From contig NZ_UZWD01000017.1 of NCBI RefSeq assembly GCF_900631955.1, positions 43,191 through 107,190 of the forward strand: 64,000 nucleotides of DNA, read 5' to 3'. The position numbers and the translations under genes are program-made. Within the stretch, counting starts at the first letter, position 1. Each line of letters starts with the position of its first letter. Source of the DNA: Devosia equisanguinis. Lineage in GTDB: Bacteria > Pseudomonadota > Alphaproteobacteria > Rhizobiales > Devosiaceae. Positions 53,274-62,207 of this stretch are shown here, piece after piece. A model generated the notes under the pieces. It was not told where the DNA came from, searched no databases, and saw only the letters and a list, made by a program, of their open reading frames with translations.

Positions 53274-55739
53274 TTGGCTGCCGGCACGGCTTCGCAAAAG
53301 TCGTTTTCCATCCGCCGCCGCATCTTCGCGCTGGCGGTGGCGCTGCTGCTGCTGGCCGCGGTGGTGCTCATCGTCTTTATCCGCGATTATGCCGAGCGCG
53401 CCTCTGATCGTGCCTTCGACCGCTTGCTGGCCGCCTCGGCGCTGACCATTGCCGGTGCGGTGCAGGTGGAAAATGAGGCGGTGGTGGTCGAAATCCCCTT
53501 CGCCGCCTTTGCCATGTTTTCGGGGCAGGACCGGGTGTTCTACGCCGTCGAGGACCCCGATGCGCGCACGGTGACAGGCTATGAGGACCTGGCCATGCAG
53601 ATGCCCGAGACGGTGTCGGCCGAGCCGCGCTTTACCGATGTGGACTATCGGGGCGAGGTGGTGCGGGTGGCCAGTGTCGGCCGGCTGATCTCGACGGCGA
53701 GCGATACCGGCTGGGTCACCATCCACGTGGCCGAAACCCAGAAGCAGCGCGAGGCGCTGAGCGCCGAAATTCTCTCCAATGCAGTGCTGCCGGTGATTGC
53801 GCTGACGCTTCTGGCGGTGGGGCTGGTCTGGACCGGCATTTCGCGCATGTTCGCGCCGCTGACCGAACTGGAACACGAATTGCGCGCCCGCGCGCCCGAT
53901 GACCTCTCGCCCATCACCGTGCCGGTGCCCGCCGAGGTCGATCATCTGGTGGCGGCGCTCAATGGTTTCATGGCGCGGCTGCAAAAGGCCATGGAGCGGG
54001 TCAGCGGGCTGGTGGCCGAGGCGGCGCACGAAGTCCGGACCCCGCTGGCTTCGCTGCGGGCGCAGGCGGAAGTGGCCATGGACGAGGCCGATCCGGAGGC
54101 CCTGCGCCGCCGCGTCGGGCGTATCCATACCGGCGCGGTGCAGGCCAGCCAACTGGTCAGCCAGCTCTTGATGGAAGCCACGATTTCCCACCGCATGGAG
54201 AACCAGGAAACCGAGAGCATCAACCTCGCCGCCGTGATCGAGGAAGTGCGGCAAAGGCTCGACCCCGATCAGGCGGGACGGCTTGCTGTGGCCCTGACGC
54301 ACGAGGCCGCAGAGGCGGTGTTGCGCGGCGACCGCGTGGCGCTGCGGGAAATGATGCGCAACGTGGTGGACAATGCGCTGGTCTATTCGGAGGGCGGGGT
54401 GGACATTTCAGGTCGGCTCGAAGGCGGCGCGCTCATTGTTGCGGTCAGCGACCGTGGACCGGGCATCGAGGAGGGCGAGAAGGCCAAGGTGCTAGAGCGC
54501 TTCCATCGCGGCAAGGCCGGCGGCGGCAAGGTGGGATCGGGGCTGGGCCTCTCCATCGTGGCGCGGGTGGTCGCGGCGCATAGGGGCAAGTTGACGCTCC
54601 GGGATCGCCCCGGTGGTGGGCTCGCGGTGGAGATGGAGTTTCCCTTGCCAAGACGCGCCGGGCTGGGCCTCGGCGCGTTGGTCGTGCTGGCGGCGGCGAC
54701 AATGCTCGCTCTGCAGCCCACGCCGACGGAGGCCGCCACCACCCACTATCCCGCCCCCGACGGCTCGACCGCTCGCATACTCACCATTCTGGGTACCACC
54801 GATACCCCGCTCTTTGCCCACTTCATCGAGGGGTTTCAGGCGCAGCGGCCCGATGTCGGCGTCCTCTACGAGGAAACCGACTCGCTGCCGCTATTCGAGG
54901 GCTTCCTCGCGGACAGCCTGGGCATGACGCCGGACCTGCTGATCAGCTCCGCCTCCGATCTGCAGCTGAAACTGGCCAATGACGGCTATGCGCTGGCCTA
55001 TGACAGTCCCTATCTCAGCGCCCTGCCGGATTGGGCGCATTGGCGCAACGAAGTGTTCGGCTTCACCTTCGAGCCGGCAGTGATCATCTATAATCCCGAC
55101 CGCATTTCCGCTGCCGAAGTGCCGCGCACCCACCTGACGCTGGCCGAATTGCTGGAGAGCCAGACCGAGCGTTTTCGCGGGCAGATCGCCACCTATGACA
55201 TCGCCCTTTCGGGCGTCGGCTATCTGCTGGCGGCGCAGGACCAGACGATTTCCTCGACCTTCTGGCGCCTCGCCAATGCCTTCGGGCGCGTCAATGCGCA
55301 ATTCTCGGGATCGAGCCCGGCCATTCTCAACGGGGTTGCCGATGGCTCGCTGGCGCTGGGCTACAACGTGCTCGGCTCCTATGCCTTCGCCCGGCAGGCC
55401 GAGGGTGCGCGCATCGAAATCGTCGTACCCGACGACTATGTGTTGGTGCTGACCCGCGCCATGCTGATCCCGCGCAGCGCCACCCAGCCCGATCTGAGCC
55501 GCGCCTTCGTCGATTTCGCGCTTTCCCCTGCCGGCCAGGCTATTGCCGCCGGTCCGACGGCGCTGGGATCGGTGGTGCCGGAGGGAAGCGGGGAATGGAC
55601 CAGCGAAGCCATCGCGGCGCGCGGGCGCGGCGTTATCCAGCCCATCCCCTTGGGACCGGGCCTGCTGGTGGCGCTCGACACCCTGCGCCGGCAGCGCTTC
55701 CTCGACACCTGGCAGGAAATCGTCTCGCCCAAGCCTTAG
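53274..55739 (+). CDS. TctE-like sensor histidine kinase fused to a periplasmic solute-binding domain
   Basis: 821-aa protein starting with TTG immediately after the response-regulator stop. Helix 1 (about 18-37), a periplasmic sensor (about 40-165, TctE-like), helix 2 (about 166-187), then HAMP and kinase parts with phospho-His H252 (EAAHEVRTPLASLRAQ), N-box N363-N367 (NVVDNALVYS), and G boxes (DRGPGIEEG, GSGLGLS at 421). A third helix (about 463-482) with RR on its inner side is followed by about 335 residues resembling an extracellular ABC solute-binding protein (ILTILGTTDTPLFAHFIEGF, LALGYNVLGSYAFA). Topology places that domain in the periplasm. Confidence 0.9.
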   Translation: MAAGTASQKSFSIRRRIFALAVALLLLAAVVLIVFIRDYAERASDRAFDRLLAASALTIAGAVQVENEAVVVEIPFAAFAMFSGQDRVFYAVEDPDARTVTGYEDLAMQMPETVSAEPRFTDVDYRGEVVRVASVGRLISTASDTGWVTIHVAETQKQREALSAEILSNAVLPVIALTLLAVGLVWTGISRMFAPLTELEHELRARAPDDLSPITVPVPAEVDHLVAALNGFMARLQKAMERVSGLVAEAAHEVRTPLASLRAQAEVAMDEADPEALRRRVGRIHTGAVQASQLVSQLLMEATISHRMENQETESINLAAVIEEVRQRLDPDQAGRLAVALTHEAAEAVLRGDRVALREMMRNVVDNALVYSEGGVDISGRLEGGALIVAVSDRGPGIEEGEKAKVLERFHRGKAGGGKVGSGLGLSIVARVVAAHRGKLTLRDRPGGGLAVEMEFPLPRRAGLGLGALVVLAAATMLALQPTPTEAATTHYPAPDGSTARILTILGTTDTPLFAHFIEGFQAQRPDVGVLYEETDSLPLFEGFLADSLGMTPDLLISSASDLQLKLANDGYALAYDSPYLSALPDWAHWRNEVFGFTFEPAVIIYNPDRISAAEVPRTHLTLAELLESQTERFRGQIATYDIALSGVGYLLAAQDQTISSTFWRLANAFGRVNAQFSGSSPAILNGVADGSLALGYNVLGSYAFARQAEGARIEIVVPDDYVLVLTRAMLIPRSATQPDLSRAFVDFALSPAGQAIAAGPTALGSVVPEGSGEWTSEAIAARGRGVIQPIPLGPGLLVALDTLRRQRFLDTWQEIVSPKP

Positions 55740-55748
55740 GAGCAGATC

Positions 55749-56057
55749 GTGGAGATTATCCGCAGCGGAGAATGCGGCAACTCGCCGAAAAACGCCTTCG
55801 TCGAGGCGTTCATCATCGCCCTTATCGGCGGCAAGGTCCCGCCCGAAATGCTCAGCGATGATGCCGACTTGCCGTCGTCGCCCTGGAGCACAGCCAGTGC
55901 GCTGCGCATCAGCCACGCCATCAGTCACGGACGTGTCGGCGCCGGTAATGGCGTGGTGACGGAAGGCGGCAAGACGCTGGGCTTCGCGGTGGTCTTGGAA
56001 TTTGCCAACACCAAGGGCGATCGCGTGCGCTCGGCCCGCCTCTATCGTGACGGCTAG
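55749..56057 (+). CDS. Conserved-looking small protein of unknown function, 102 aa
   Basis: Starts with GTG at 55749, AGGAG six bases upstream and overlapping the kinase stop region, so it is probably co-translated with the kinase. The protein (MEIIRSGECGNSPKNAFVEA) has a central PPEMLSDDADLP and a predicted beta-rich C-terminus LGFAVVLEFANTKGDRVRSA. The end recalls NTF2-like or SnoaL proteins, but this is weak. No signal or membrane helix. Confidence 0.65.
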   Translation: MEIIRSGECGNSPKNAFVEAFIIALIGGKVPPEMLSDDADLPSSPWSTASALRISHAISHGRVGAGNGVVTEGGKTLGFAVVLEFANTKGDRVRSARLYRDG

Positions 56058-56258
56058 AGGCCTCCACCTCAGCCATTTGTGCATATCTGGTGCCCCACGC
56101 CGATGATGCTTCCGCCAGCCCAATGCGACTTTTAAGGCATCTCTGCCCGACAAGGGGCCATCGCCATGCGCGAAGCTCTTCCCCTGGTGCATAGCTGCGC
56201 TGAGCAATCCGCCTCTACCGCCCGGCGGCATATGGGACCATCTAGGGGTCATGGAAGC

Positions 56259-56278
56259 GGCCCGGGATCATCCGGGCC
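56259..56278. promoter_or_regulatory. Perfect hairpin before a 56-aa gene
   Basis: GGCCCGG (56259-56265) pairs with CCGGGCC (56272-56278) around gatcat, ending 18 bp before the ATG at 56297. It could be a leader structure that affects translation or a weak terminator for the upstream operon. The rest of 56058-56296 shows nothing recognisable. Confidence 0.35.
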
Positions 56279-56296
56279 CGGAAAGAGGACCTGATC

Positions 56297-56467
56297 ATGA
56301 ACGCCCCCCGCAAGAACAAGTTCTTTGCGACGCTCGACACTTTCGTCACCGTATTCGGCAGCGCAGCTGCTGTGTCGGCGGCAGTTGAAGCCGGCCGGGC
56401 GCCCAAGGCCAAGCACCTCACCAATCTGGGCATCGACCCCACCGCTTTCCGCTCCATCGGCCATTGA
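56297..56467 (+). CDS. Small basic protein, 56 aa
   Basis: MNAPRKNKFFATLDTFVTVF starts the protein, followed by an Ala-rich helix (GSAAAVSAAVEAGR) and HLTNLGIDPTAFRSIGH. Proteins of this size and with this ending (LGIDP.xFR.I) recur as uncharacterised small genes in Rhizobiales, by recollection only. AGAGGA lies 8-9 bp upstream of the ATG and a terminator follows 60 bp later, giving a compact monocistronic unit. Confidence 0.65.
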   Translation: MNAPRKNKFFATLDTFVTVFGSAAAVSAAVEAGRAPKAKHLTNLGIDPTAFRSIGH

Positions 56468-56526
56468 CGAGCGCTTGGCGGCGCTCCTCCCTCAGCCGCC
56501 TTGTGGTACCATAGGCCGATACAAAG

Positions 56527-56569
56527 AAGCCCGGACGCGCGTTTCCCTCCCGCGCCTCCGGGCTTTTTT
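56527..56569 (+). terminator. Rho-independent terminator after the 56-aa gene
   Basis: AAGCCCGGA (56527-56535) pairs with TCCGGGCTT (56557-56565), with inner CGCG pairing, followed by a run of six Ts. Confidence 0.85.
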
Positions 56570-56656
56570 CTTGCCCGGCGCCAGCAACGCGTCCAAGACA
56601 TATTAGTGGCTAGTCTTGGGTGCGCATAAACACTCTGTTTAGCTCAAAATCGTTTT

Positions 56657-58630
56657 GTGCCCGGCGATCGTCAGTCTTGCCGGGCCAACGCCCAGCCGAA
56701 CGAAGAAACCAACCCTCTGTTTACCGCGCTCTGCGACGGTTTTTCGGCGTTCATGGGGACCGCTATGGCCAAAGGCGAGACCGAATTCCTGTTGCGACTT
56801 CAGACCGCGGTGCTGGAAGCGGTGGCGCGCGGCGAAACACTTGCGAGCATCGGCGACGAGATCTGTCGCGGCGTCGAGGCGAGTTCGGAGGGCATTGTCT
56901 GCTCCATCCTGCTGGTCGATGAAAATGGCGCGCTACGGCCATTATCGGCGCCGAGCCTGCCCGACTATTACTGCAGGGCCATCGACGGCATCCTGGCCGG
57001 GCCCGCGGCGGGCTCTTGCGGCACGGCGGCCTATCGCAAGGAGCCGGTGCTGGTCACCGATATCGAAACCGACCCGCTCTGGCACAGCTACAAATCCCTG
57101 CCGCTCGACCTGGGCCTGCGTGCCTGCTGGTCCTCGCCGATCTGTGACAAGAACGGGGTGGTGGTCGCCACCTTTGCCTTCTACTACCGCTGCGCGCGCG
57201 GCCCCACCGCCTTCGAGGCCAGCATGGTGGAGACCTGTGTGCATCTATGCGCATTGGCCATCGAGCATGAGCGGGTGCGGGCCCGCAATCATCGCCTGGC
57301 CTATTACGATGCGCTGACAGGCCTGCCCAATCGCGGCCGCTTCAACGAAGTGCTGGCCGACCGCGTCGCCCTGGGCGCGCCCTTTGGCCTTATCCTCCTC
57401 GATATCGACCATCTCAAGCTGGTCAATGACAGCATCGGCCACGCTGCCGGCGATGCGCTGATCCGCGCTGTCGCCACCCGCCTTTCCACCTATGGCAATG
57501 GGGTCATGCCGTGCCGGCTGGGCGGCGACGAGATGGCCGTCATTGTCACCGACTGCACCGATCACAGCTGCCTCGAGCGGGTGGCTCATGGCCTGCTGCA
57601 CGCGACACATGGCATGGTCAGCATCGGCGACCAGAGCGTGGAGGCCCACGTCACCATGGGCGGCGCGCTGTTCGGCGCCGATGGTCATGACGCCGACACG
57701 CTGTGCCAGAATGCCGACTTCGCGCTTTATCACGCCAAACAGACCCATCGCGGCAGCTATATGGGTTTCCGTCCCGATCTGCGCATCGATATGGTGCAGC
57801 GCATCGGATTGATCCGGCAGGTGGATTCCGCCCTCAATGATGGCCGGATCATTCCCCATTACCAGCCGATCGTGCGGTTGGAGACGTCCGAGATCGTCGG
57901 TATCGAAGCCCTGGCGCGGCTGGCCATGCCCGATGGCCGGCTGGCCAGTGCCGGCGAATTCCATACCGCCATGGAAGACCCACGCATCGCCTATGAGCTG
58001 ACCGGCACGATGCTCGAACAGGTGGCCCGTGATATCCGGGGCTGGCTCGACGCCGACATCCCGGTGCAGCATGTGGGCGTCAACGTCACCACCGGCGATT
58101 TCCAGCGCGGCAACCTCTCCGAGCGCGTCTCGCGCATTTTCGCCAAAGCCGGCGTGCCGCTGCACCACGTCATCCTCGAGGTCAACGAATCGGTATTCAT
58201 GGGCGGCAATGATCGCGCCGTGCCGCATGCGGTGGAATCACTGCGCGACAAGGGCATTCTGGTGGCGCTGGACGATTTCGGGACCGGTTTCGCCTCGCTC
58301 ACCCATCTGCTCAGCTTCCCAGTCGACATCATCAAGATCGACAAATCCTTCGTCGGCCGCCTGGGCGAGGACCGCCCCGCCGAAGTCGTGGTCAGCGCCA
58401 TTCTCGATATCGCCCGCAAGCTCGACATGCGCGTGGTTGCCGAGGGCATCGAGAGCATGGCGCAGGCCGAGTTCCTGCGCCAGGAAGGCTGCAAACTGGG
58501 TCAGGGCTATCTGTTTTCACGCCCGGTTCCAGTGGCCGATGCCACCAAGCTCTTGCGCAATTTCGCCCAATCCATCGGCGGCGGTAAAACCACCAGCGCC
58601 GCCGGCCCGCGTTTTGCGCCGGCGCGCTAG
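56657..58630 (+). CDS. GAF-GGDEF-EAL protein (cyclic di-GMP turnover)
   Basis: 657-aa soluble protein. A GAF-like sensor (about 45-205) contains GPAAGSCGTAAYRKEPVLVTDI. The GGDEF domain (about 215-375) has GGDEM at 289-293 (F replaced by M), so cyclase activity may persist or be altered. The EAL domain (about 385-635) keeps E417-A-L, NVTTGDF, EVNES, LDDFGTGFASL, IKIDKSFV and VVAEGIES, so phosphodiesterase activity is likely. The start is uncertain: GTG at 56657, or ATG at 56753 or 56765. Confidence 0.88.
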   Translation: MPGDRQSCRANAQPNEETNPLFTALCDGFSAFMGTAMAKGETEFLLRLQTAVLEAVARGETLASIGDEICRGVEASSEGIVCSILLVDENGALRPLSAPSLPDYYCRAIDGILAGPAAGSCGTAAYRKEPVLVTDIETDPLWHSYKSLPLDLGLRACWSSPICDKNGVVVATFAFYYRCARGPTAFEASMVETCVHLCALAIEHERVRARNHRLAYYDALTGLPNRGRFNEVLADRVALGAPFGLILLDIDHLKLVNDSIGHAAGDALIRAVATRLSTYGNGVMPCRLGGDEMAVIVTDCTDHSCLERVAHGLLHATHGMVSIGDQSVEAHVTMGGALFGADGHDADTLCQNADFALYHAKQTHRGSYMGFRPDLRIDMVQRIGLIRQVDSALNDGRIIPHYQPIVRLETSEIVGIEALARLAMPDGRLASAGEFHTAMEDPRIAYELTGTMLEQVARDIRGWLDADIPVQHVGVNVTTGDFQRGNLSERVSRIFAKAGVPLHHVILEVNESVFMGGNDRAVPHAVESLRDKGILVALDDFGTGFASLTHLLSFPVDIIKIDKSFVGRLGEDRPAEVVVSAILDIARKLDMRVVAEGIESMAQAEFLRQEGCKLGQGYLFSRPVPVADATKLLRNFAQSIGGGKTTSAAGPRFAPAR

Positions 58631-58668
58631 TGGCTTGTTACGCCGTAGCCCGGCACGGACCGGTGCTT

Positions 58669-58688
58669 GGTGACAGGACGGTGACAGG
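58669..58688 (+). promoter_or_regulatory. Tandem direct repeat upstream of tctC (candidate response-regulator site)
   Basis: GGTGACAGG occurs at 58669-58677 and 58680-58688, an 11-bp period equal to one helical turn. OmpR-family dimers bind such head-to-tail repeats. It lies about 60 bp before the tctC ATG. Confidence 0.5.
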
Positions 58689-58749
58689 CTAGCCCATTAA
58701 TCTTCCCTTTACGGACGCAACGACGTTCGCCTTGTTTCTGGGAGGATCT

Positions 58750-59694
58750 ATGAACAAGCTGCTTCTCGCGGCGCTGGTTTCCGGTGCCATGTCTGTCTCC
58801 GCTTTTGCGGGCGATTACACCATTCTGGCGCCGGCCGGTCCCGGCGGCGGCTGGGACCAGACCGCCCGCACCATGCAGGAAGCCCTGACTGCCGAAGGCA
58901 TTTCCGGCAATGTGCAGGTCACCAACGTGCCCGGCGCCGGTGGCACCATTGGCCTCGCCCAATTCGCCACGCAGGAAAATGGCAATCCCAACGCCCTGAT
59001 CGTCGGCGGTTATGTGATGGTCGGCGCCATCCTCACCAATATGTCGCCGGTGACGCTGGCCGACGTCACCCCGATTGCCCGCCTCACCGGTGAAGCCGTC
59101 GCCATCGTGGTGCCATCCGCTTCGGACATCCAGGATCTTGCCGGCCTCATCGCCAAGCTCAAGGAAAATACCGGTGCCGTAGCCTGGGCCGGTGGTTCGG
59201 CTGGTGGCGTCGACCACATCACCGCCGGCCTCATCGCCAAGACCATCGGCGTCGACCCCACCCAGGTCAACTACATCGCCTATTCGGGCGGTGGCGAAGC
59301 GCTTGCCGCCATTCTCGGCGGCCAGGTGACCGTGGGAATCTCTGGCATTTCCGAGTTCGCCAGCCAGATCGAAGCCAGTGAACTGCGCCTGCTCGCCGTG
59401 TCGTCCGAAGAGCGCGTGCCGGGCATCGATGGTCCAACCCTCAAGGAAGCCGGTGTCGATCTCGCCGTCCAGAACTGGCGCATGGTCGCCGCTGCCCCCG
59501 GCATCACCGCCGAGCAGAAGGCCGCCATCTCCGCCGACATCGAAAAGATGGTCAGCTCGGCCTCCTGGAAGTCGGCGCTCGAAGCCAAGGGCTGGGTCGA
59601 TACCTATCTCGCCGGCGACGCCTTCGACACCCAGCTGGCAGCCGATATCGCTGCCACCGAGACCATCCTGAAAGACATTGGCCTGGTCCAATGA
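58750..59694 (+). CDS. tctC: Tripartite tricarboxylate transporter substrate-binding protein
   Basis: 314-aa periplasmic binding protein of the TctC family with a signal peptide ([20 protein letters not shown]). The family pattern [37 protein letters not shown] and [14 protein letters not shown] is clear. Start is the ATG at 58750, with a strong GGGAGGA; the longer frame begins at 58732. It delivers citrate or another carboxylate to TctAB. It overlaps tctB by ATGA. Confidence 0.94.
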   Translation: MNKLLLAALVSGAMSVSAFAGDYTILAPAGPGGGWDQTARTMQEALTAEGISGNVQVTNVPGAGGTIGLAQFATQENGNPNALIVGGYVMVGAILTNMSPVTLADVTPIARLTGEAVAIVVPSASDIQDLAGLIAKLKENTGAVAWAGGSAGGVDHITAGLIAKTIGVDPTQVNYIAYSGGGEALAAILGGQVTVGISGISEFASQIEASELRLLAVSSEERVPGIDGPTLKEAGVDLAVQNWRMVAAAPGITAEQKAAISADIEKMVSSASWKSALEAKGWVDTYLAGDAFDTQLAADIAATETILKDIGLVQ

Positions 59695-60191
59695 CAACAG
59701 GCTCCTCCAGCCCGCAGCGCCGCCCCGATGGGGCGGCGCTGGTGATTGCGGCCATTCTGGCCGGCATCGCCATCGTCATTTTCTGGCAGACCAGCCTCAT
59801 GCGCGTGCCACCGGTGCAACAGCGCGTTGGCCCCACCGTCTTTCCCTATATCGTGGCTTCGGGGCTGCTGCTCCTCGCCGTGGGCACGGTGTTTTCAGCC
59901 TTCCGCAACGGTTTCCCCGAGCGCTCCAAGGATGATTACGGCCCCATTTTCTGGGTCGTGGGCGGCCTTGTCGGGCAAATCCTGCTGCTCTCCACCGCCG
60001 GCTTTTCCATTGCCACCGGCGTGCTCTTCGCCTGCACCGCCAAGGCTTTCGGCCGCGGCCCGCTCTGGCAGACCATTCCGATCGGCGCCGTCTTCGCCTT
60101 CGTCGTCTGGTTCATCTTCGCCAAGGGCCTGCAATTGTCGCTGCCCGTGGGCGTGCTCGAGCGTCTCCTGACCACCGGGAGTTTCGTCTGA
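59691..60191 (+). CDS. tctB: Tripartite tricarboxylate transporter small membrane subunit TctB
   Basis: 166-aa protein with four hydrophobic segments (about 17-35, 48-66, 84-118 and 125-145), the TctB layout. The segment [20 protein letters not shown] between helices 1 and 2 is typical. It overlaps tctC by 4 bp and tctA by 1 bp. Confidence 0.92.
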   Translation: MTTGSSSPQRRPDGAALVIAAILAGIAIVIFWQTSLMRVPPVQQRVGPTVFPYIVASGLLLLAVGTVFSAFRNGFPERSKDDYGPIFWVVGGLVGQILLLSTAGFSIATGVLFACTAKAFGRGPLWQTIPIGAVFAFVVWFIFAKGLQLSLPVGVLERLLTTGSFV

Positions 60192-61738
60192 TGAACACCT
60201 TTGAACTGCTCGCCCAGGGGCTCGTCGCGGCCCTGCAGTGGCAGAACCTCATCTACGCGCTGATTGGCGTCACCCTGGGCACCGCCGTAGGCGTCCTGCC
60301 CGGCATCGGCCCGGCGCTCACGGTCGCGCTGCTGCTGCCCGTCACCTACAAGCTCGACCCCGCCGGCTCGCTGATCATGTTCGCGGGCATCTATTATGGC
60401 GGCATGTATGGCGGCTCGACCACCTCCATCCTGCTCAATACCCCGGGGGAAAGCGCCTCGATCGTCACCGCGCTCGAAGGCAACAAGATGGCCCGCAAGG
60501 GCAGGGGCGGTCCGGCTCTGGCCACCGCCGCCATCGGCTCCTTCGTCGCCGGCCTCATCGCCACGCTGGGCCTCGCCTTCATCGCGCCCTTCGTGGTCAA
60601 GTTCGCGCTGTCCTTCGGCCCTGCCGACTATTTCGCGCTGATGGTGCTGGCTTTCGTCACCGTCTCGGCTGCCTTTGGCGACAGCGCCCTGCGCGGGCTC
60701 ACCGCACTCTTCATTGGCCTGGGCCTCGGCCTCATCGGCATCGACCTGCAGACCGGGCAGACCCGCCTCGCCTTCGGCGTCATGGATCTGCTCGACGGCA
60801 TCGAGGTCACGACGCTGGCCGTGGCGCTGTTCGCCATCGGCGAAACCCTCAAGACCTCCTCGGATCGCGAACAGGTCGCAGCCCAGGTCATGGCCGTCAA
60901 GGGCTCGGTCTGGATGACGGTCGAGGACTGGAAGCGGAGCTGGGCCTCCTGGCTGCGCGGCACCTTTATTGGCTTCCCCATCGGCGCCATGCCGGCCGGC
61001 GGTGCCGATGTGGCCAGCTTCCTCTCCTACAGCGCCGAAAAGAGCTTCGCGAAGAATCCCGAAGAGTTCGGCCATGGCGCCATCGAGGGCGTTGCCGGGC
61101 CTGAAGCGGCCAACAACGCCTCCGCCGCTGGCACGCTGGTGCCGCTCCTCACCCTGGGCCTGCCGACCACCGCCACAGCCGCCATCATGCTGGCCGGCTT
61201 CCAGCAATTCGGCCTGCAGCCCGGCCCGCTATTGTTTGCCAACAATGCCAGCCTGGTCTGGGCGCTGATCGCCAGCCTGCTGGTGGCCAATTTCATGTTG
61301 CTGGTGCTCAACCTGCCGCTGATCGGCCTCTGGGTAAAGCTGCTGACCATCCCGAAACCCTGGCTCTATGCCGGAATCCTGGTCTTTGCCACGCTCGGCA
61401 CGCTGGGGGCCAATGGCGCCATGTCCATGGGCATCGGACCGGTGCGCATTTCCTTCGAGCTGGTACTGCTGCTCGCCTTCGGCATCCTCGGCTATCTGCT
61501 CCGCCGCTTCGGCTACCCCATTGCTCCGGTGGTGGTCGGGCTGATCCTCGGCCCCATGGCCGAGCAGCAATTGCGCCGGGCGCTGGCCATCAGCCAAGGC
61601 GAGCTGGGCATTTTGGTTTCCTCGCCCATCTCGATCACCCTCTACATCGTCGCCATCATCGCCGTCGGCCTGCCCTTCATCATGCGGATGCGCGGCAAGG
61701 GCCAGGTGCTCGGCCAATTGGCGACGGACGAAGACTGA
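60191..61738 (+). CDS. tctA: Tripartite tricarboxylate transporter large membrane subunit TctA
   Basis: 515-aa permease with about 11-12 helices. Signature sequences are [40 protein letters not shown] and [19 protein letters not shown] with [16 protein letters not shown]. TctA moves carboxylates with Na+ or H+. It is the last gene of tctCBA. Confidence 0.95.
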   Translation: MNTFELLAQGLVAALQWQNLIYALIGVTLGTAVGVLPGIGPALTVALLLPVTYKLDPAGSLIMFAGIYYGGMYGGSTTSILLNTPGESASIVTALEGNKMARKGRGGPALATAAIGSFVAGLIATLGLAFIAPFVVKFALSFGPADYFALMVLAFVTVSAAFGDSALRGLTALFIGLGLGLIGIDLQTGQTRLAFGVMDLLDGIEVTTLAVALFAIGETLKTSSDREQVAAQVMAVKGSVWMTVEDWKRSWASWLRGTFIGFPIGAMPAGGADVASFLSYSAEKSFAKNPEEFGHGAIEGVAGPEAANNASAAGTLVPLLTLGLPTTATAAIMLAGFQQFGLQPGPLLFANNASLVWALIASLLVANFMLLVLNLPLIGLWVKLLTIPKPWLYAGILVFATLGTLGANGAMSMGIGPVRISFELVLLLAFGILGYLLRRFGYPIAPVVVGLILGPMAEQQLRRALAISQGELGILVSSPISITLYIVAIIAVGLPFIMRMRGKGQVLGQLATDED

Positions 61739-61861
61739 TCAGGCCGGCGGCATGCGCAGAGTGTGCCGCCGCCAACACCTTGCTCCGCTTCCCCTCCGGG
61801 AGGAACCGAGCGCCACCCACCGCATTGATCCTCTGAACACCCGCAAAACGGAGGATGCAAA

Positions 61862-62158
61862 ATGGTGGCGCAGCGCGAAACCGAAGCGGCCAAGGTCGAT
61901 TTTCTCGTCGACGAAAATGGCTCGCGGATCGATGTTCCCGATGATTCCGGCATTCGTGTCGCCGGCGAGCACGAAGCCAGCGTTGGCGGCACCGGCCCGA
62001 CCAATTGGTGGCTTTATGGGCTCATCGCATTGGGGATCGTCATCGCTTTCCTCTTGGTCCTGCAGCTGTTCTCCGGCGCGCCGGGAACCGATGTGCAGCC
62101 GGGCACGCCCACATCGCAGCCGGTGACCGAGCAGATGGCGCCCGCATCCGGGCAATAA
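61862..62158 (+). CDS. Small single-pass membrane protein, 98 aa
   Basis: The N-terminal half is polar (VDFLVDENGSRIDVPDDSGI), one helix lies at about 48-70 (WWLYGLIALGIVIAFLLVLQ), and a Pro/Thr-rich tail ends the protein. It is preceded by cggagg. I do not recognise the family. It is convergent with the OmpA gene, sharing a terminator. Confidence 0.65.
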   Translation: MVAQRETEAAKVDFLVDENGSRIDVPDDSGIRVAGEHEASVGGTGPTNWWLYGLIALGIVIAFLLVLQLFSGAPGTDVQPGTPTSQPVTEQMAPASGQ

Positions 62159-62184
62159 AAAACGCGGCCCCGAGGGACCGCGTT
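62155..62184. terminator. Bidirectional terminator
   Basis: AACGCGGCCC (62161-62170) pairs with GGGACCGCGTT (62174-62184) with one mismatch. On the minus strand it is followed by TTTTTT, so it mainly ends the OmpA gene. Confidence 0.75.
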
Positions 62185-62207
62185 GATTTCGGAGCAAAGC
62201 AACCAGA

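Noticed and set aside
52533..54302. 589-aa minus-strand open frame
   Set aside because: Antisense of the response regulator and kinase.
56166..56294. 42-codon open frame ending just before the 56-aa gene, possible leader peptide
   Set aside because: No runs of a regulatory amino acid, ordinary composition and only a weak ribosome site.
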